Of a DNA stretch of 64,000 bases, positions 9,049 through 17,703 are shown in pieces (within the stretch, counting starts at the first letter, position 1; the number at the start of each line of letters is the position of its first letter). A program made the position numbers and the translations under genes. The DNA lies in assembly GCA_030645915.1 (NCBI GenBank), contig JAUSNO010000018.1, forward strand, positions 1 through 64,000, written 5' to 3'. The notes below the pieces were generated by a model that was not told the DNA's origin, did no database searches, and worked only from the letters and a program-made list of their open reading frames with translations. The stretch comes from Undibacterium sp. (GTDB lineage Bacteria > Pseudomonadota > Gammaproteobacteria > Burkholderiales > Burkholderiaceae_D).

Positions 9049-9825
9049 TTAATCGAGCTTGCTGAGCAAAACTACACGGTATTCGCTAGGCGTGACACCG
9101 ACTGTCGCCTTGAATACCCGAGAGAAAGCGCTATGATCCTGATAACCACAGGCCACGGCAATATCAGTGATCGTCTTGCCAGGATCTGCCAGCATTGACG
9201 ATGCGGCATCAAGTCTGATCTTGATGATCATCTGGCGTGGCGTGAGAGAAAATATTTTTTGAAAATAACGCTCAATTTGCGCAATCGACAAATTGGTGAT
9301 TTGTGCAAGATCCGCCATTTGTATCGGCTCTGCATAATGCGTATGCAGATGACGTACGGCCGCGGCAATGCGGTGATACACAGGATGCCGCTGGTCAGGC
9401 ATGGCCAGATCACGCGAGATACCGGACAAGCCGATGATATTTTTTTGCGCATCACGCACAGGAATCTTGTGCGTAAGACACCAGCCTGGGTCGCGATCGG
9501 GATACAGATGCAACTCCAGCTGATCGTGCACTTCTGCTTCGCCACTGAGCACTAGCTGATCTTGCTCTTCGTAGCTCACGGCAAGCGATGCGGGGAAAAC
9601 TTCGCCCGCAGTGTGCCCCAGCAGAGCTTGTTTATTTTTCATCCCGCACCGCTCTGCCAAAGTCTGGTTCACCACCACGTAGCGACCTTGCATGTCCTTC
9701 ACAAAAAACACCACATCTGGCATGGCATCGAACAAAGGTTCGGTAAAAAATACGTCACCAATTTCGCGCGCTAATTGATCACGTGTTTTAGGTTGCTGGT
9801 CGGTTAGCAGTGTTGACATGCGCAT
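9049..9825 (-). CDS. AraC-family regulator with PAS domain, probable hydroxyproline regulator
   Basis: This protein has 258 residues from ATG 9825 (ATG 9819 and TTG 9849 are alternatives). An N-terminal PAS sensor (FDAMPDVVFFVKDMQGRYVV; about residues 30-140) is followed by a C-terminal AraC double helix-turn-helix (ITDIAVACGYQDHSAFSRVF, TPSEYR). It is divergent from the DapA-like hydroxyproline deaminase at 10025. The shared intergenic region holds direct repeats and a large palindrome (9890-9970), so it very likely controls that gene and perhaps the operon at 309-3905. The PAS ligand cannot be told from the sequence. Confidence 0.85.
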   Translation of the reverse strand: MRMSTLLTDQQPKTRDQLAREIGDVFFTEPLFDAMPDVVFFVKDMQGRYVVVNQTLAERCGMKNKQALLGHTAGEVFPASLAVSYEEQDQLVLSGEAEVHDQLELHLYPDRDPGWCLTHKIPVRDAQKNIIGLSGISRDLAMPDQRHPVYHRIAAAVRHLHTHYAEPIQMADLAQITNLSIAQIERYFQKIFSLTPRQMIIKIRLDAASSMLADPGKTITDIAVACGYQDHSAFSRVFKATVGVTPSEYRVVLLSKLD

Positions 9826-9889
9826 GGCTTCTATAGGTGAGACTTGCAATCAAAGTGTCGATGATCGAGATTAAAAAAACAACATCGAT

Positions 9890-9970
9890 TTTACATGCAA
9901 CGATGACTATTTACCAAATATTTACATGTACATCAAATGTGCCACTTAAATATATTGTAAATATATTTAA
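9890..9970. promoter_or_regulatory. Probable operator region: TTTACATG direct repeats plus 25-bp palindrome
   Basis: TTTACATG occurs at 9890-9897 and again at 9921-9928, 31 bases apart (about three helical turns), as expected for an AraC-type site. Further on, TTAAATATATT at 9946-9956 is mirrored by AATATATTTAA at 9960-9970 around GTA, a perfect 11-bp inverted repeat. Both lie between the divergent AraC gene and the deaminase gene. Binding is inferred. Confidence 0.55.
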
Positions 9971-10024
9971 ATTATTCTACCATCTGGCATAGCAACAAAT
10001 GCAAGCTCAACCAAGGAGAAAATA

Positions 10025-10930
10025 ATGGCAAAATGGCGCGGCGTATTTCCTGCAGTAACGACCAAATTCAAAGAGAACGAGGATCTCGATCCGGCTGCGA
10101 TGGAAAAGCATTTTGACTTTCAGATCAGCGGCGGTGTGCACGGCCTGGTCACTTGCGGCTCTCTTGGCGAAGCCAGTACCTTGTCGTTTGACGAGAAACT
10201 GGAAGTCACAAAAATCGCCCTCAATGTGGCAAATAAACGCGTGCCGGTGTTGGTCAATGTATCTGAAACCCGAACCACCAACGCCATCCGCTTTGTCGAG
10301 CAGGCGGCAAACATGGGCGTGCAAGGTTTTATGGTGATGCCGTCTGTGTTGTATGCAGCCGATGCGCGCGAGGCGAAAGACAATTTGCGTATCATTGCCA
10401 AGGCGGCACAATTGCCTATCATGGTCTACAACAATCCGGTCACTTATAAAGTCGATCTGACACCGGATGACTTCGTCGATCTGGCAGACTGCGAGTGGAT
10501 CGTTGCGATCAAGGAATCGACTGATAACATCCGCCGCATCACCGACTTGCGCAATACGGTCGGCACGCGTTACCAGCTATTCATGGGCGTGGATGACCTC
10601 TCGTTTGAAGGTCTGGCAGTAGGTGCGGACGGCTTGCTGGCGGGCTTGGTGGTGGCATTCCCGCAAGAGACTGTGGCGCTGTACAACTTGATGCAAGCCA
10701 AACGCTATGACGAAGCGCTCAAGCTGTATCAATGGTTCATGCCACTGATGCATCTGGATGTCTCCAACAAGCTGGTGCAAAACCTGAAGCTGGTCGAAAC
10801 CATGGCGGGTGTCGGCAATGAATTCGTGCGTCGTCCACGCCAGCCTTTGGTGGGAGCAGAACGTGAACGGGTTAGCGCCATCGTTCGCAAGGCGTTGGAT
10901 ACCCGACCTGACGTGTCAGCTTACCGATAA
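10025..10930 (+). CDS. DapA-family lyase, probable pyrroline-4-hydroxy-2-carboxylate deaminase
   Basis: This 301-residue protein is of the dihydrodipicolinate synthase/N-acetylneuraminate lyase family. The Schiff-base lysine is K163 (VAIKEST) and the catalytic tyrosine Y135 (MVYNNP). True DapA is usually near the lysine genes; here the divergent AraC regulator and the nearby hydroxyproline operon point to the hydroxyproline enzyme, which yields alpha-ketoglutarate semialdehyde and ammonia. RBS AAGGAGA sits at 10013-10019, ahead of ATG 10025. The final semialdehyde dehydrogenase is not in this window. Confidence 0.83.
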   Translation: MAKWRGVFPAVTTKFKENEDLDPAAMEKHFDFQISGGVHGLVTCGSLGEASTLSFDEKLEVTKIALNVANKRVPVLVNVSETRTTNAIRFVEQAANMGVQGFMVMPSVLYAADAREAKDNLRIIAKAAQLPIMVYNNPVTYKVDLTPDDFVDLADCEWIVAIKESTDNIRRITDLRNTVGTRYQLFMGVDDLSFEGLAVGADGLLAGLVVAFPQETVALYNLMQAKRYDEALKLYQWFMPLMHLDVSNKLVQNLKLVETMAGVGNEFVRRPRQPLVGAERERVSAIVRKALDTRPDVSAYR

Positions 10931-11020
10931 GTTTTTCTTCCGGGTTTTTCTGCTACCGGCCAGCTAAGGATTTGCCCTAAGGATTTGCACCAGCATCACC
11001 CCAAACGCCATCAAGGGCAG

Positions 11021-11099
11021 CCCTGGCACGCACTGTTCATGCGCTTCTCCGGCGTGCCTGCCCTGCAAGCCGCATGGGGATTGCGTGTTGGGCAGGGGG
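11021..11099. repeat. Dispersed hairpin repeat, copy 3 (diverged)
   Basis: GCACGCACTGTTCATGCG at 11026-11043 and CGCATGGGGATTGCGTG at 11071-11087 are imperfect inverted copies of the core seen at 34290-34364. CCCTG at 11021-11025 and CAGGG at 11093-11097 extend the pairing. It lies in the 420-base gap 10931-11350. Otherwise that gap shows only a short repetition of CCATTAC near 11108-11125 and no convincing gene. Confidence 0.65.
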
Positions 11100-11350
11100 C
11101 ATTTGTACCATTACTTACCATTACGCACGATTACATACCTGCAGCACACATCGCGACCTGGCGGCTGGCCGTTTTAGGCCAGGCTAACGGCTAAATCCGG
11201 GGCTGATAAGGGCCTGCAGTTATTTTCATGTTGCCGACTTCGTAGCAAAATAAACAAGAATATGAGAAACCCAAACGATATCAAGGTAAAATTCTAGCGA
11301 CAGACGCACCATCCATACAAAATACCGTCATCGCACCATAGAAAAATCCC

Positions 11351-12016
11351 ATGCTCGCTCAAACCATCAAATCCGCCCTACCCAAACTGCGTGCCGCGGA
11401 CCTAGCCTACGATGCCATCGAGAGCATGATCGTGACCTTGCAGCTCAAGCCGGGCATGCCTATCGTTGAATCTGAGCTAATTGAACTCACTGGACTGGGC
11501 CGCACACCATTGCGTGAAGCCTTGATGCGCATGTCATCCAATGGCCTGATCGTGCAGCTGCCCAGACGCGGCCTGATCATCAGCGATATTGAAGCTGCCG
11601 GACACATGACCCTGATAGAAACGCGTCGTGTGATCGAGCGCCTGATCGCCACCAGTGCAGCCAGACGGGCCACGCCACAGCACAGGGCAGACATACTGGA
11701 ATGTGCGGACCTCATGGTGCTGGCAGCCAAACGTGCCGATCTGACTGAATATATGGCCGCCGATCAGGCGCTTGATCACGTGGTCCACGAAGCGTGCCGC
11801 AACCCCTCTGCGGTGGCGGCTGTGATCCCGCTGATCATCAAGTGCCGACGCTTTTGGTACGCGTTTCAACATGAAGGCGACATAGAAGAAGGCGCGCGCT
11901 GCCACTTTCTGCTGGCGACAGCCATCGCCAAAGGCGATGAAGAGCAAGCAGAAAAAGCGGCAAATGCGCTGATGGACTATCTAGAATCATTCGCCCGCAA
12001 AATCATCAACGGATGA
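11351..12016 (+). CDS. GntR-family transcriptional regulator (FCD subfamily)
   Basis: This 221-residue regulator has an N-terminal winged helix (about residues 13-80: AYDAIESMIVTLQLKPG, then LGRTPLREALMRMSSNGLI) and an all-helical C-terminal ligand-binding FCD domain (about 90-215). FCD-type GntR proteins usually repress catabolic genes for organic or amino acids. Its place 420 bases after the hydroxyproline deaminase makes it a candidate second regulator of that pathway. This is inference from position; no operator was identified. Confidence 0.83.
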   Translation: MLAQTIKSALPKLRAADLAYDAIESMIVTLQLKPGMPIVESELIELTGLGRTPLREALMRMSSNGLIVQLPRRGLIISDIEAAGHMTLIETRRVIERLIATSAARRATPQHRADILECADLMVLAAKRADLTEYMAADQALDHVVHEACRNPSAVAAVIPLIIKCRRFWYAFQHEGDIEEGARCHFLLATAIAKGDEEQAEKAANALMDYLESFARKIING

Positions 12017-12078
12017 GCGTAAGTTTTAGGGCATTGAACCTGAATTGAGCGCCGGGTTAGCGCTCACCTGGTACTCAC

Positions 12079-13692
12079 TTAGCGCTTAAGCGCACCAAAC
12101 GGATCGCCTTTTTTCCAGCTTGGCAACGATCGCGCATTGGCGACGGCATAGCCAAGATTGAGGGTAAATTGCGCCTGCTGCACCATGCCGGATAAATCCC
12201 AGGCAGGGCTGTATTGATCTCGCACGGTGTGGTAGTCATTCTTAAATCCCCGCATCTTTGACGTCGATGCAGTTTCTTCCGCCGCAAAATCGAAATGCCC
12301 GTCGCCGGAAAACACCGCCGACCCCACATTAAATGCGGGCACACCCGCGCGCGCAAAATTAAAATGGTCCGCTCTAAAATACGCGCCGCCCAGATCAGGT
12401 ACCGATGGCGCCAGCCGCAGCCCCATTTTTTTCGCCACCTGTGCAGCACTTGCATACAGACTGCTGCGCTCGCTGCCGGCAACCCCGATATCAAGCGTGG
12501 CACCGACAAAATTCATGCTGTCGAGATTGAGATCTGCGGCGGTTTTAGCCAGTGGCCACAATGGATCTCTGACATACGCTGCACTGCCCAGCAAATACTG
12601 TTCCTCCGCGCACGGCCATAAAAACAATTGACTGCGCTTGGCTGGATGCGAGACCGCAGCCTGTGCCATCGCCAGCAAGGCGGCAGCACCCGATGCATTG
12701 TCGACTGCACCGTTCCAGATCTGCGCAGGCTTGCCGTCTTCATTCACGATACCCAAATGGTCCCAATGTGCCGAGTAAATAACGGCCTCTTGCTTCAATT
12801 TGGCATCGCTACCCGGCACCATCCCGATCACGTTAAATTGTTCTACATGGCGTATCGCGCTATGCAACATCCCTTGCGCCTTTGCGTTCAATACCACGGG
12901 TTTAAAATCAGCCTGCTCGGCGCTCGCTCTTAATCGGTCTAGATCCTGACCCGCCGCGGCAAACACGGCTTTAGCGCTACTCTCTTGCCACCAGCCTTCC
13001 AATGCATTGCCGGCGTTGGGCAGATTGAAGCGTTCATGGCTAAACGAGGTCTGCGGCACATTCCATCCATACGTGGCCGAGGCCGTGGTGTGGATCAGCA
13101 AAACCCCGGCCGCGCCCTGGCGAGCGGCTTCTTCAAACTTATACGTCCAGCGGCCATAATAGGTAAGTGCCTTGCCGCCAAAACGATCCGGTTCGCTCTT
13201 CGTTGGCTGCGGATCATTGGCCATCATCACCAGCATCTTTCCTTTAAGATCAACGCCTTTGTAATCATCCCAACGCTCGTCTGCCGCTCTGATGCCATAA
13301 CCCACAAACACAAGCGGAGCGTCCAGCACTATCTCTGTCTTGCCGCTGGAAGTGCCAAAGACCATGTCACTCCCCAGCGCAGGAGACAACACGTTTCCAT
13401 TCACAGAAAAATGCAGACTGCTGGTCGGCAGCGTCTGGCTTCCGACTATCTTCACCGACTGGCGAAAGCTGTTGCCCTTAACGGGTTTTAAGCCGATCAA
13501 CGCCGCCTGCGTTTCCAGATAACGCACCGCCAGATCACCGCCACGCTGGCCGGTGCCGCGCCCTTCCAGTAAATCATCCGCCAGAAAGGCAAGATGCGCA
13601 CGCAAGGGGTGCTCATTGACTTTGGCCGGCTGCGCCGAGACATTATTTATCATCAGGCCGATAGCAAACATAAGATAGAAAAAAGATCGCAT
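12079..13692 (-). CDS. M28-family zinc metallopeptidase, exported
   Basis: This protein has 537 residues from ATG 13692, which has GGAG 5 bases upstream; the codon at 13698 is an in-frame alternative. A signal peptide (FFYLMFAIGLMINNVSAQ) is followed by a PA-like insert and the M28 catalytic core. The expected zinc ligands and catalytic acid are visible: His/Asp in SAHWDHLG, Asp in GAVDNASGA, the Glu pair in CAEEQYLLGS, Asp in LNLDSMNF and His in NDYHTVRD. It should be a periplasmic or secreted aminopeptidase. It is monocistronic, with converging neighbours on the left side of the GntR gene. Confidence 0.88.
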   Translation of the reverse strand: MRSFFYLMFAIGLMINNVSAQPAKVNEHPLRAHLAFLADDLLEGRGTGQRGGDLAVRYLETQAALIGLKPVKGNSFRQSVKIVGSQTLPTSSLHFSVNGNVLSPALGSDMVFGTSSGKTEIVLDAPLVFVGYGIRAADERWDDYKGVDLKGKMLVMMANDPQPTKSEPDRFGGKALTYYGRWTYKFEEAARQGAAGVLLIHTTASATYGWNVPQTSFSHERFNLPNAGNALEGWWQESSAKAVFAAAGQDLDRLRASAEQADFKPVVLNAKAQGMLHSAIRHVEQFNVIGMVPGSDAKLKQEAVIYSAHWDHLGIVNEDGKPAQIWNGAVDNASGAAALLAMAQAAVSHPAKRSQLFLWPCAEEQYLLGSAAYVRDPLWPLAKTAADLNLDSMNFVGATLDIGVAGSERSSLYASAAQVAKKMGLRLAPSVPDLGGAYFRADHFNFARAGVPAFNVGSAVFSGDGHFDFAAEETASTSKMRGFKNDYHTVRDQYSPAWDLSGMVQQAQFTLNLGYAVANARSLPSWKKGDPFGALKR

Positions 13693-13765
13693 GAACACTC
13701 CAAAAATACAATGGCCACCCTACGCTTGCGCATTAAAAGGCTGGCCGATTGGTTTAGTTGACAAC

Positions 13766-14293
13766 TTATCGATAATTTGCGGCTGACTCCGGCAAACGCC
13801 GGACATTGGGTAAGGCATTTTGCAGCAACCAGTTTCTGAACATGATCATCTTATTGCTGGCACGACGATGTTCGGTACGGCTGGCCAATAAACGTAAAAG
13901 ACCCGCCTCGGACACACCACATTCCTGATGTTCGGGAATTTTCCCATACGCGTCGCCAAGCAGGCGAAGTTCTCGTTCATTCAATGCCGGTTGCATCACG
14001 TGTCGCAAATCATTGACCGGTATCCAAATCGTTTCATCAACGATATAGAAACGGATCTGGCGATTGTCGAACGTATAAAACCGGCCCTGCCAGCGCAGGA
14101 GCACCGATCGTTCGGCCCAATATTTAATGGTGGGGATGAGTTCGACAAGGTAACGCGCAAACGTAATGCCCCAGACCACGGAGGCCACAACCAGGCCAAT
14201 CGCGCCATATCGGCTATCAAATGCGCTGGCGATTTTCCAGGACAGAACCGTGATGCCGGAACAAAGCGCCAATTTAAATATAAATATCCACAT
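13766..14293 (-). CDS. Membrane protein with BRO-N-like C-terminal domain, function unknown
   Basis: This 175-residue protein has two probable transmembrane helices at the N-terminus (about 3-20 and 30-52). The rest resembles the BRO-N/antirepressor fold known from phage and insect-virus proteins: RQIRFYIVDETIWIPVNDLR corresponds to the opening strand pair. GVSEAGLLRLLASR followed by MIMFRNWLLQNALPNVRRL corresponds to the typical 'lSepGLyrLi...F..Wv..eVLPsIR' ending. BRO-N proteins are normally soluble DNA-binding factors, so the membrane anchor is unusual. No phage genes are adjacent. The domain call was made by eye and needs a profile search. Confidence 0.6.
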   Translation of the reverse strand: MWIFIFKLALCSGITVLSWKIASAFDSRYGAIGLVVASVVWGITFARYLVELIPTIKYWAERSVLLRWQGRFYTFDNRQIRFYIVDETIWIPVNDLRHVMQPALNERELRLLGDAYGKIPEHQECGVSEAGLLRLLASRTEHRRASNKMIMFRNWLLQNALPNVRRLPESAANYR

Positions 14294-14483
14294 CGTGCGA
14301 TCTCTATCATTAGGCTACCCTCGCCCGTTTTCAAGAACAAGATTTGTTCAAGCGAGGCCAAAAAAACGCGCAGGGCGAAGCGATAGAGTCCGGCTACCCT
14401 TGCAAGCTCGCGTTCGCCCTCAAGCGTTCATGATGCCGCTGAGATTTCTGCCGAAGGCTGACATCGGGTAGAGAAATACCAGA

Positions 14484-15425
14484 TCACTCCTCATCAGGCT
14501 CAGGCGCTTCTTCTGCAACAATGCCCGTATCGACGCTCTTGCCGAGCCCCAGCAACACTGGCGCCACATAGGTGGCGAGTAAATGCTCGCGGCTTTGTGG
14601 CGTCTCCAAACTGACACGACCGAGCGCCCCGCTGCGATAATCGAGCAAGAGCGTATGGGCGGCTTTTTCATAATCCCAATCGCCACCCTTGAGGCGATAA
14701 CCGCGCTTCTTTGCCACGCCTTCAATCACGCTGACGGCATCAATGCCATCGGTCACCATGCCGTAACGCTCAGTCAAATATTGGGGATAGCGCTGCAGAA
14801 CGATTTCTGCCAAAAAGGTCGCCACCTCTTCCTCGATCAATGCATTGACACCGACCGCATGGCTGGCAGCCAGCATCAGCCCATCCGTTGGGTGTGCTAT
14901 TTTTGGCCACAACATACCTGGCGTATCGGTCAGGATCATGTTCTTGCCGAGATACAAACGTTGCTGCACTTTGGTAACCGCAGGCTCATCGCCAACGTTT
15001 GCCACACGCTTTTTCAGCAAGGCATTCATCAGGGTCGATTTACCTACGTTGGGAATTCCCATGATCATGATGCGCAGCGGCTTGGTCGGCACGCCACGAT
15101 GCGGCGCCTGTTCCAGCGCAAAGGTCGGTATTTTGGCGACATCGGAAGGTTTCTTGCAACTGAGTGCAACCGCGCGCACGCCTTTTTGACTATTGTAAAA
15201 ATCCAGCCAGGCCTTGGTGGCGTGCGGATCGGCCAGATCGCTTTTATTCAGGATTTTAAGACAGGGGCGCTGACGGAAATTACGTAGACTTTCCACCATC
15301 GGGTTAGTACTCGCTTGCGGGATGCGCGCATCAAGCACTTCTATCACCAGATCGGTGTTTTCCATGGTTTCCGCTGCTTTTTTGCGGGCGGCATTCATGT
15401 GGCCTGGGAACCATTGTATCGACAT
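14484..15425 (-). CDS. Ribosome biogenesis GTPase RbgA/YlqF
   Basis: This circularly permuted GTPase has 313 residues from ATG 15425. The order of motifs is G4 (NKSD near residue 60), then G1 (GIPNVGKSTLMNAL near 123) and G3 (DTPG near 165). The start MSIQWFPGHMNAARK is typical of RbgA, which helps late assembly of the large ribosomal subunit. A TTG at 15452 is an in-frame alternative but would add nine unlikely residues. The tail is acidic (EEAPEPDEE). Confidence 0.9.
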   Translation of the reverse strand: MSIQWFPGHMNAARKKAAETMENTDLVIEVLDARIPQASTNPMVESLRNFRQRPCLKILNKSDLADPHATKAWLDFYNSQKGVRAVALSCKKPSDVAKIPTFALEQAPHRGVPTKPLRIMIMGIPNVGKSTLMNALLKKRVANVGDEPAVTKVQQRLYLGKNMILTDTPGMLWPKIAHPTDGLMLAASHAVGVNALIEEEVATFLAEIVLQRYPQYLTERYGMVTDGIDAVSVIEGVAKKRGYRLKGGDWDYEKAAHTLLLDYRSGALGRVSLETPQSREHLLATYVAPVLLGLGKSVDTGIVAEEAPEPDEE

Positions 15426-15631
15426 GCTTATTCTTCTTTTTACACAATTCAAACCGCTATTTTACGGACTTGCGCGCAACTATTCCCGATTTGTTTTGCC
15501 AGCACGCCATGAAGAGCACATACATAAGCGCAAATTAAAGGGAGTATAGGTTAAAAATGGCAATTTACGCTTTATCCACGGGCGCATTTTAAAATACCCT
15601 ACCCCAGTATTACATCTATTCAGACGTCATA

Positions 15632-16765
15632 TTAGCGCTGGAGCTGGGTAATTTTTTGCTCTACGAACGCCAACAGGTCCGGGCTAAGACCGTTTCCGGA
15701 TTTGGCGTGACCAAAGGCATCGAGCGCCTCCTGGTTGCGCCCATCGGCTTGCAGAGAGATGCCCAGGCCCATCCACCATACTGCATTTTGTGGCATTTTC
15801 TTGAGTGCCTGCTGATACAGATCTACGGCCTCCTTATGATGCGATGCGCGCTGCTGCAATGCCGCCAGAAACGCCAAAAAATCAGCCCTATCCTGTGCAT
15901 GCGGCAATGTACGTTGCAGGGTTTCAATCGCACCTGGCAACTTTCCTTTTTCAACTTGCAGACGCGCCAGGATCATCGCCATGCCCGGTTGATTTTTATC
16001 AGCACTCAAGCCTTGCTGCAACCAGCGAATGGCATCTTCATGCCGCTTATTGTCCAGCAGCAGCGTGATCAATGACTGGCGGGCTGCGGCATGCTGCGGA
16101 TCGGACTTGAGTGCTGCTTCAAACATAAGGACGGCATCGTTGATGCGACCCTGCTGCTGCAATAAAGTGGCTTGCCTATAGTCGCTTTCAGCCTGCTGTG
16201 CAGGAGTGGTCTCCTTGATAAATTTACTCGCCAATGTAGCTTGCTCAGCCGACTTTGCGGTTGCCGGCCGCTGTACAGAATCAATTTTTTTTATTTTTTC
16301 GCCACTGTCAGGCAGCACTCTTTCGATTTTCGCGATGATAGGCGGCGATGCATTTTTTTCTGATGCAGACGTCTCCACAATCAGTGTTTTATCCAAACCA
16401 GACGAAAGTTTTAACAGCAAAGGCAATTCAGCCATCGCTGGCAAATTCATCGCTGCCGGCGCTGCCGCCACCTGCGACGTAGCAGCCAGTGCCACGGGCG
16501 GCGCAACCGGAACAGATGCCGGAACAGCCGAAGCGACTAGTATCACGGGGACGGTTTTTTGCTGTCCGTTAACACTGGGGAAAAACTGCTTCCATAGCTG
16601 CCACGTCACGATTGCACCGAGCAAAGCAAGCGAAAGCAGCACCCACAGTGTCTTGCGCGTCTGCGGCAGGTTGACTGGCCGAATCTGCGCATGCAAAGGC
16701 CCGGCAGCACTGGCATCTGCGCCACGCTTATCCAGATCCTGCAGCATTTGATTGATCAGGCTCAT
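15632..16765 (-). CDS. mshN: MSHA biogenesis protein MshN (TPR protein)
   Basis: The 377-residue protein starts MSLINQMLQDLDKRGA, the conserved start of MshN. One transmembrane helix (LWVLLSLALLGAIVTWQL, about 40-57) follows, then an Ala/Pro-rich linker and a series of TPR repeats from about residue 190 to the end. It is the last gene of the MSHA operon, 36 bases after mshM, and probably forms part of the periplasm-spanning scaffold. A 180-base gap separates it from rbgA. Confidence 0.85.
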   Translation of the reverse strand: MSLINQMLQDLDKRGADASAAGPLHAQIRPVNLPQTRKTLWVLLSLALLGAIVTWQLWKQFFPSVNGQQKTVPVILVASAVPASVPVAPPVALAATSQVAAAPAAMNLPAMAELPLLLKLSSGLDKTLIVETSASEKNASPPIIAKIERVLPDSGEKIKKIDSVQRPATAKSAEQATLASKFIKETTPAQQAESDYRQATLLQQQGRINDAVLMFEAALKSDPQHAAARQSLITLLLDNKRHEDAIRWLQQGLSADKNQPGMAMILARLQVEKGKLPGAIETLQRTLPHAQDRADFLAFLAALQQRASHHKEAVDLYQQALKKMPQNAVWWMGLGISLQADGRNQEALDAFGHAKSGNGLSPDLLAFVEQKITQLQR

Positions 16766-16801
16766 ATTTACTTTTTACTCATTCAAGTATGCGCACATTG
16801 T

Positions 16802-17701
16802 TTATTTAATGAACACCCATCCTGCCATCACCGACACGACTACCAGCGCGCTCACCACTAACTTCAGTTGATTCGCATAAGAATGTATCTGCCCCACAGC
16901 AAGCGTATCTTTGGCAGCCAGAATCACATGCCTGACGCTGACGTGTTGCCGGCCTTCGCCAAAACTTAACATCAGCGCTTTGTGCGCCAGCACATTCACC
17001 ACGCGCGGAATACCGCCGCTAGCCATTCTCAACATCGTCAATGCAGCAGAACCAAACAAGGCCGGGCCGCTATATCCCGCCACTTTCAGGCGATGTGCGA
17101 CATAAATTTCAATTTCGTTTGCCGTCAAGGCTTGCAGCTGGTAATGAAAACTGATGCGTTGCGTCAGTTGACGGATCTCGTTACGCGCCAGCTTACGATC
17201 AAGTTCCGGCTGCCCGAACAAGACAATTTGCAGGAGCTTTCTTTTTTCTGTTTCCAGGTTACTCAATAAACGCAAGGCTTCAAGCGTCTCAAGAGGCAAA
17301 GCCTGCGCTTCATCTATACACAGAAGCACACGCTTGCCTTCGCGCGCCAATTCAAGCAACTTGAAATTAATCGCCTTGATCAATTGATGCTGTTCAATGC
17401 CGCGCTCGACCGGACACGCCAATTCGTCAGCCAATGCCAGCATCAAACTACGCGGTTCGAGCAGTGGGTTCGGGATGTATGCCGTCACAAAGTCTGCATC
17501 GAGCATTGCCATGAACTTTCGGCACAACAGAGTTTTACCGGTGCCCACCTCGCCAGTAATTTTAATAAACCCTTCGCCATTTTTGGCGGCAATCAGCAGC
17601 GTATTTAACGCTTCCTGATAACTATTGAAGGAAAAAAAATAACTGGTGTCCGGCGTGAGACTGAAGGGAACTTCAGATAAGCCGAAATGTGCCGTGTACA
17701 T
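16802..17701 (-). CDS. mshM: MSHA biogenesis ATPase MshM (ExeA-like)
   Basis: This 299-residue AAA ATPase of the ExeA/GspA type has the characteristic start MYTAHFGLSEVPFSLTPD, Walker A GEVGTGKT (about 50-57), Walker B VLLCIDEAQ and a C-terminal transmembrane helix (VVSALVVVSVMAGWVFI). ExeA-type ATPases help insert or assemble secretins through peptidoglycan. The secretin mshL is directly upstream, with its stop only 2 bases from this start. Confidence 0.87.
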   Translation of the reverse strand: MYTAHFGLSEVPFSLTPDTSYFFSFNSYQEALNTLLIAAKNGEGFIKITGEVGTGKTLLCRKFMAMLDADFVTAYIPNPLLEPRSLMLALADELACPVERGIEQHQLIKAINFKLLELAREGKRVLLCIDEAQALPLETLEALRLLSNLETEKRKLLQIVLFGQPELDRKLARNEIRQLTQRISFHYQLQALTANEIEIYVAHRLKVAGYSGPALFGSAALTMLRMASGGIPRVVNVLAHKALMLSFGEGRQHVSVRHVILAAKDTLAVGQIHSYANQLKLVVSALVVVSVMAGWVFIK

Positions 17702-17703
17702 GG

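Noticed and set aside
10985-11194. A 69-residue frame between the deaminase and GntR genes
   Set aside because: It runs through the hairpin repeat at 11021-11099, so its sequence is explained by the repeat.
9049-12016. Lysine biosynthesis dapA assignment for the gene at 10025
   Set aside because: The divergent PAS-AraC regulator and nearby hydroxyproline genes fit the hydroxyproline deaminase better than a biosynthetic DapA.
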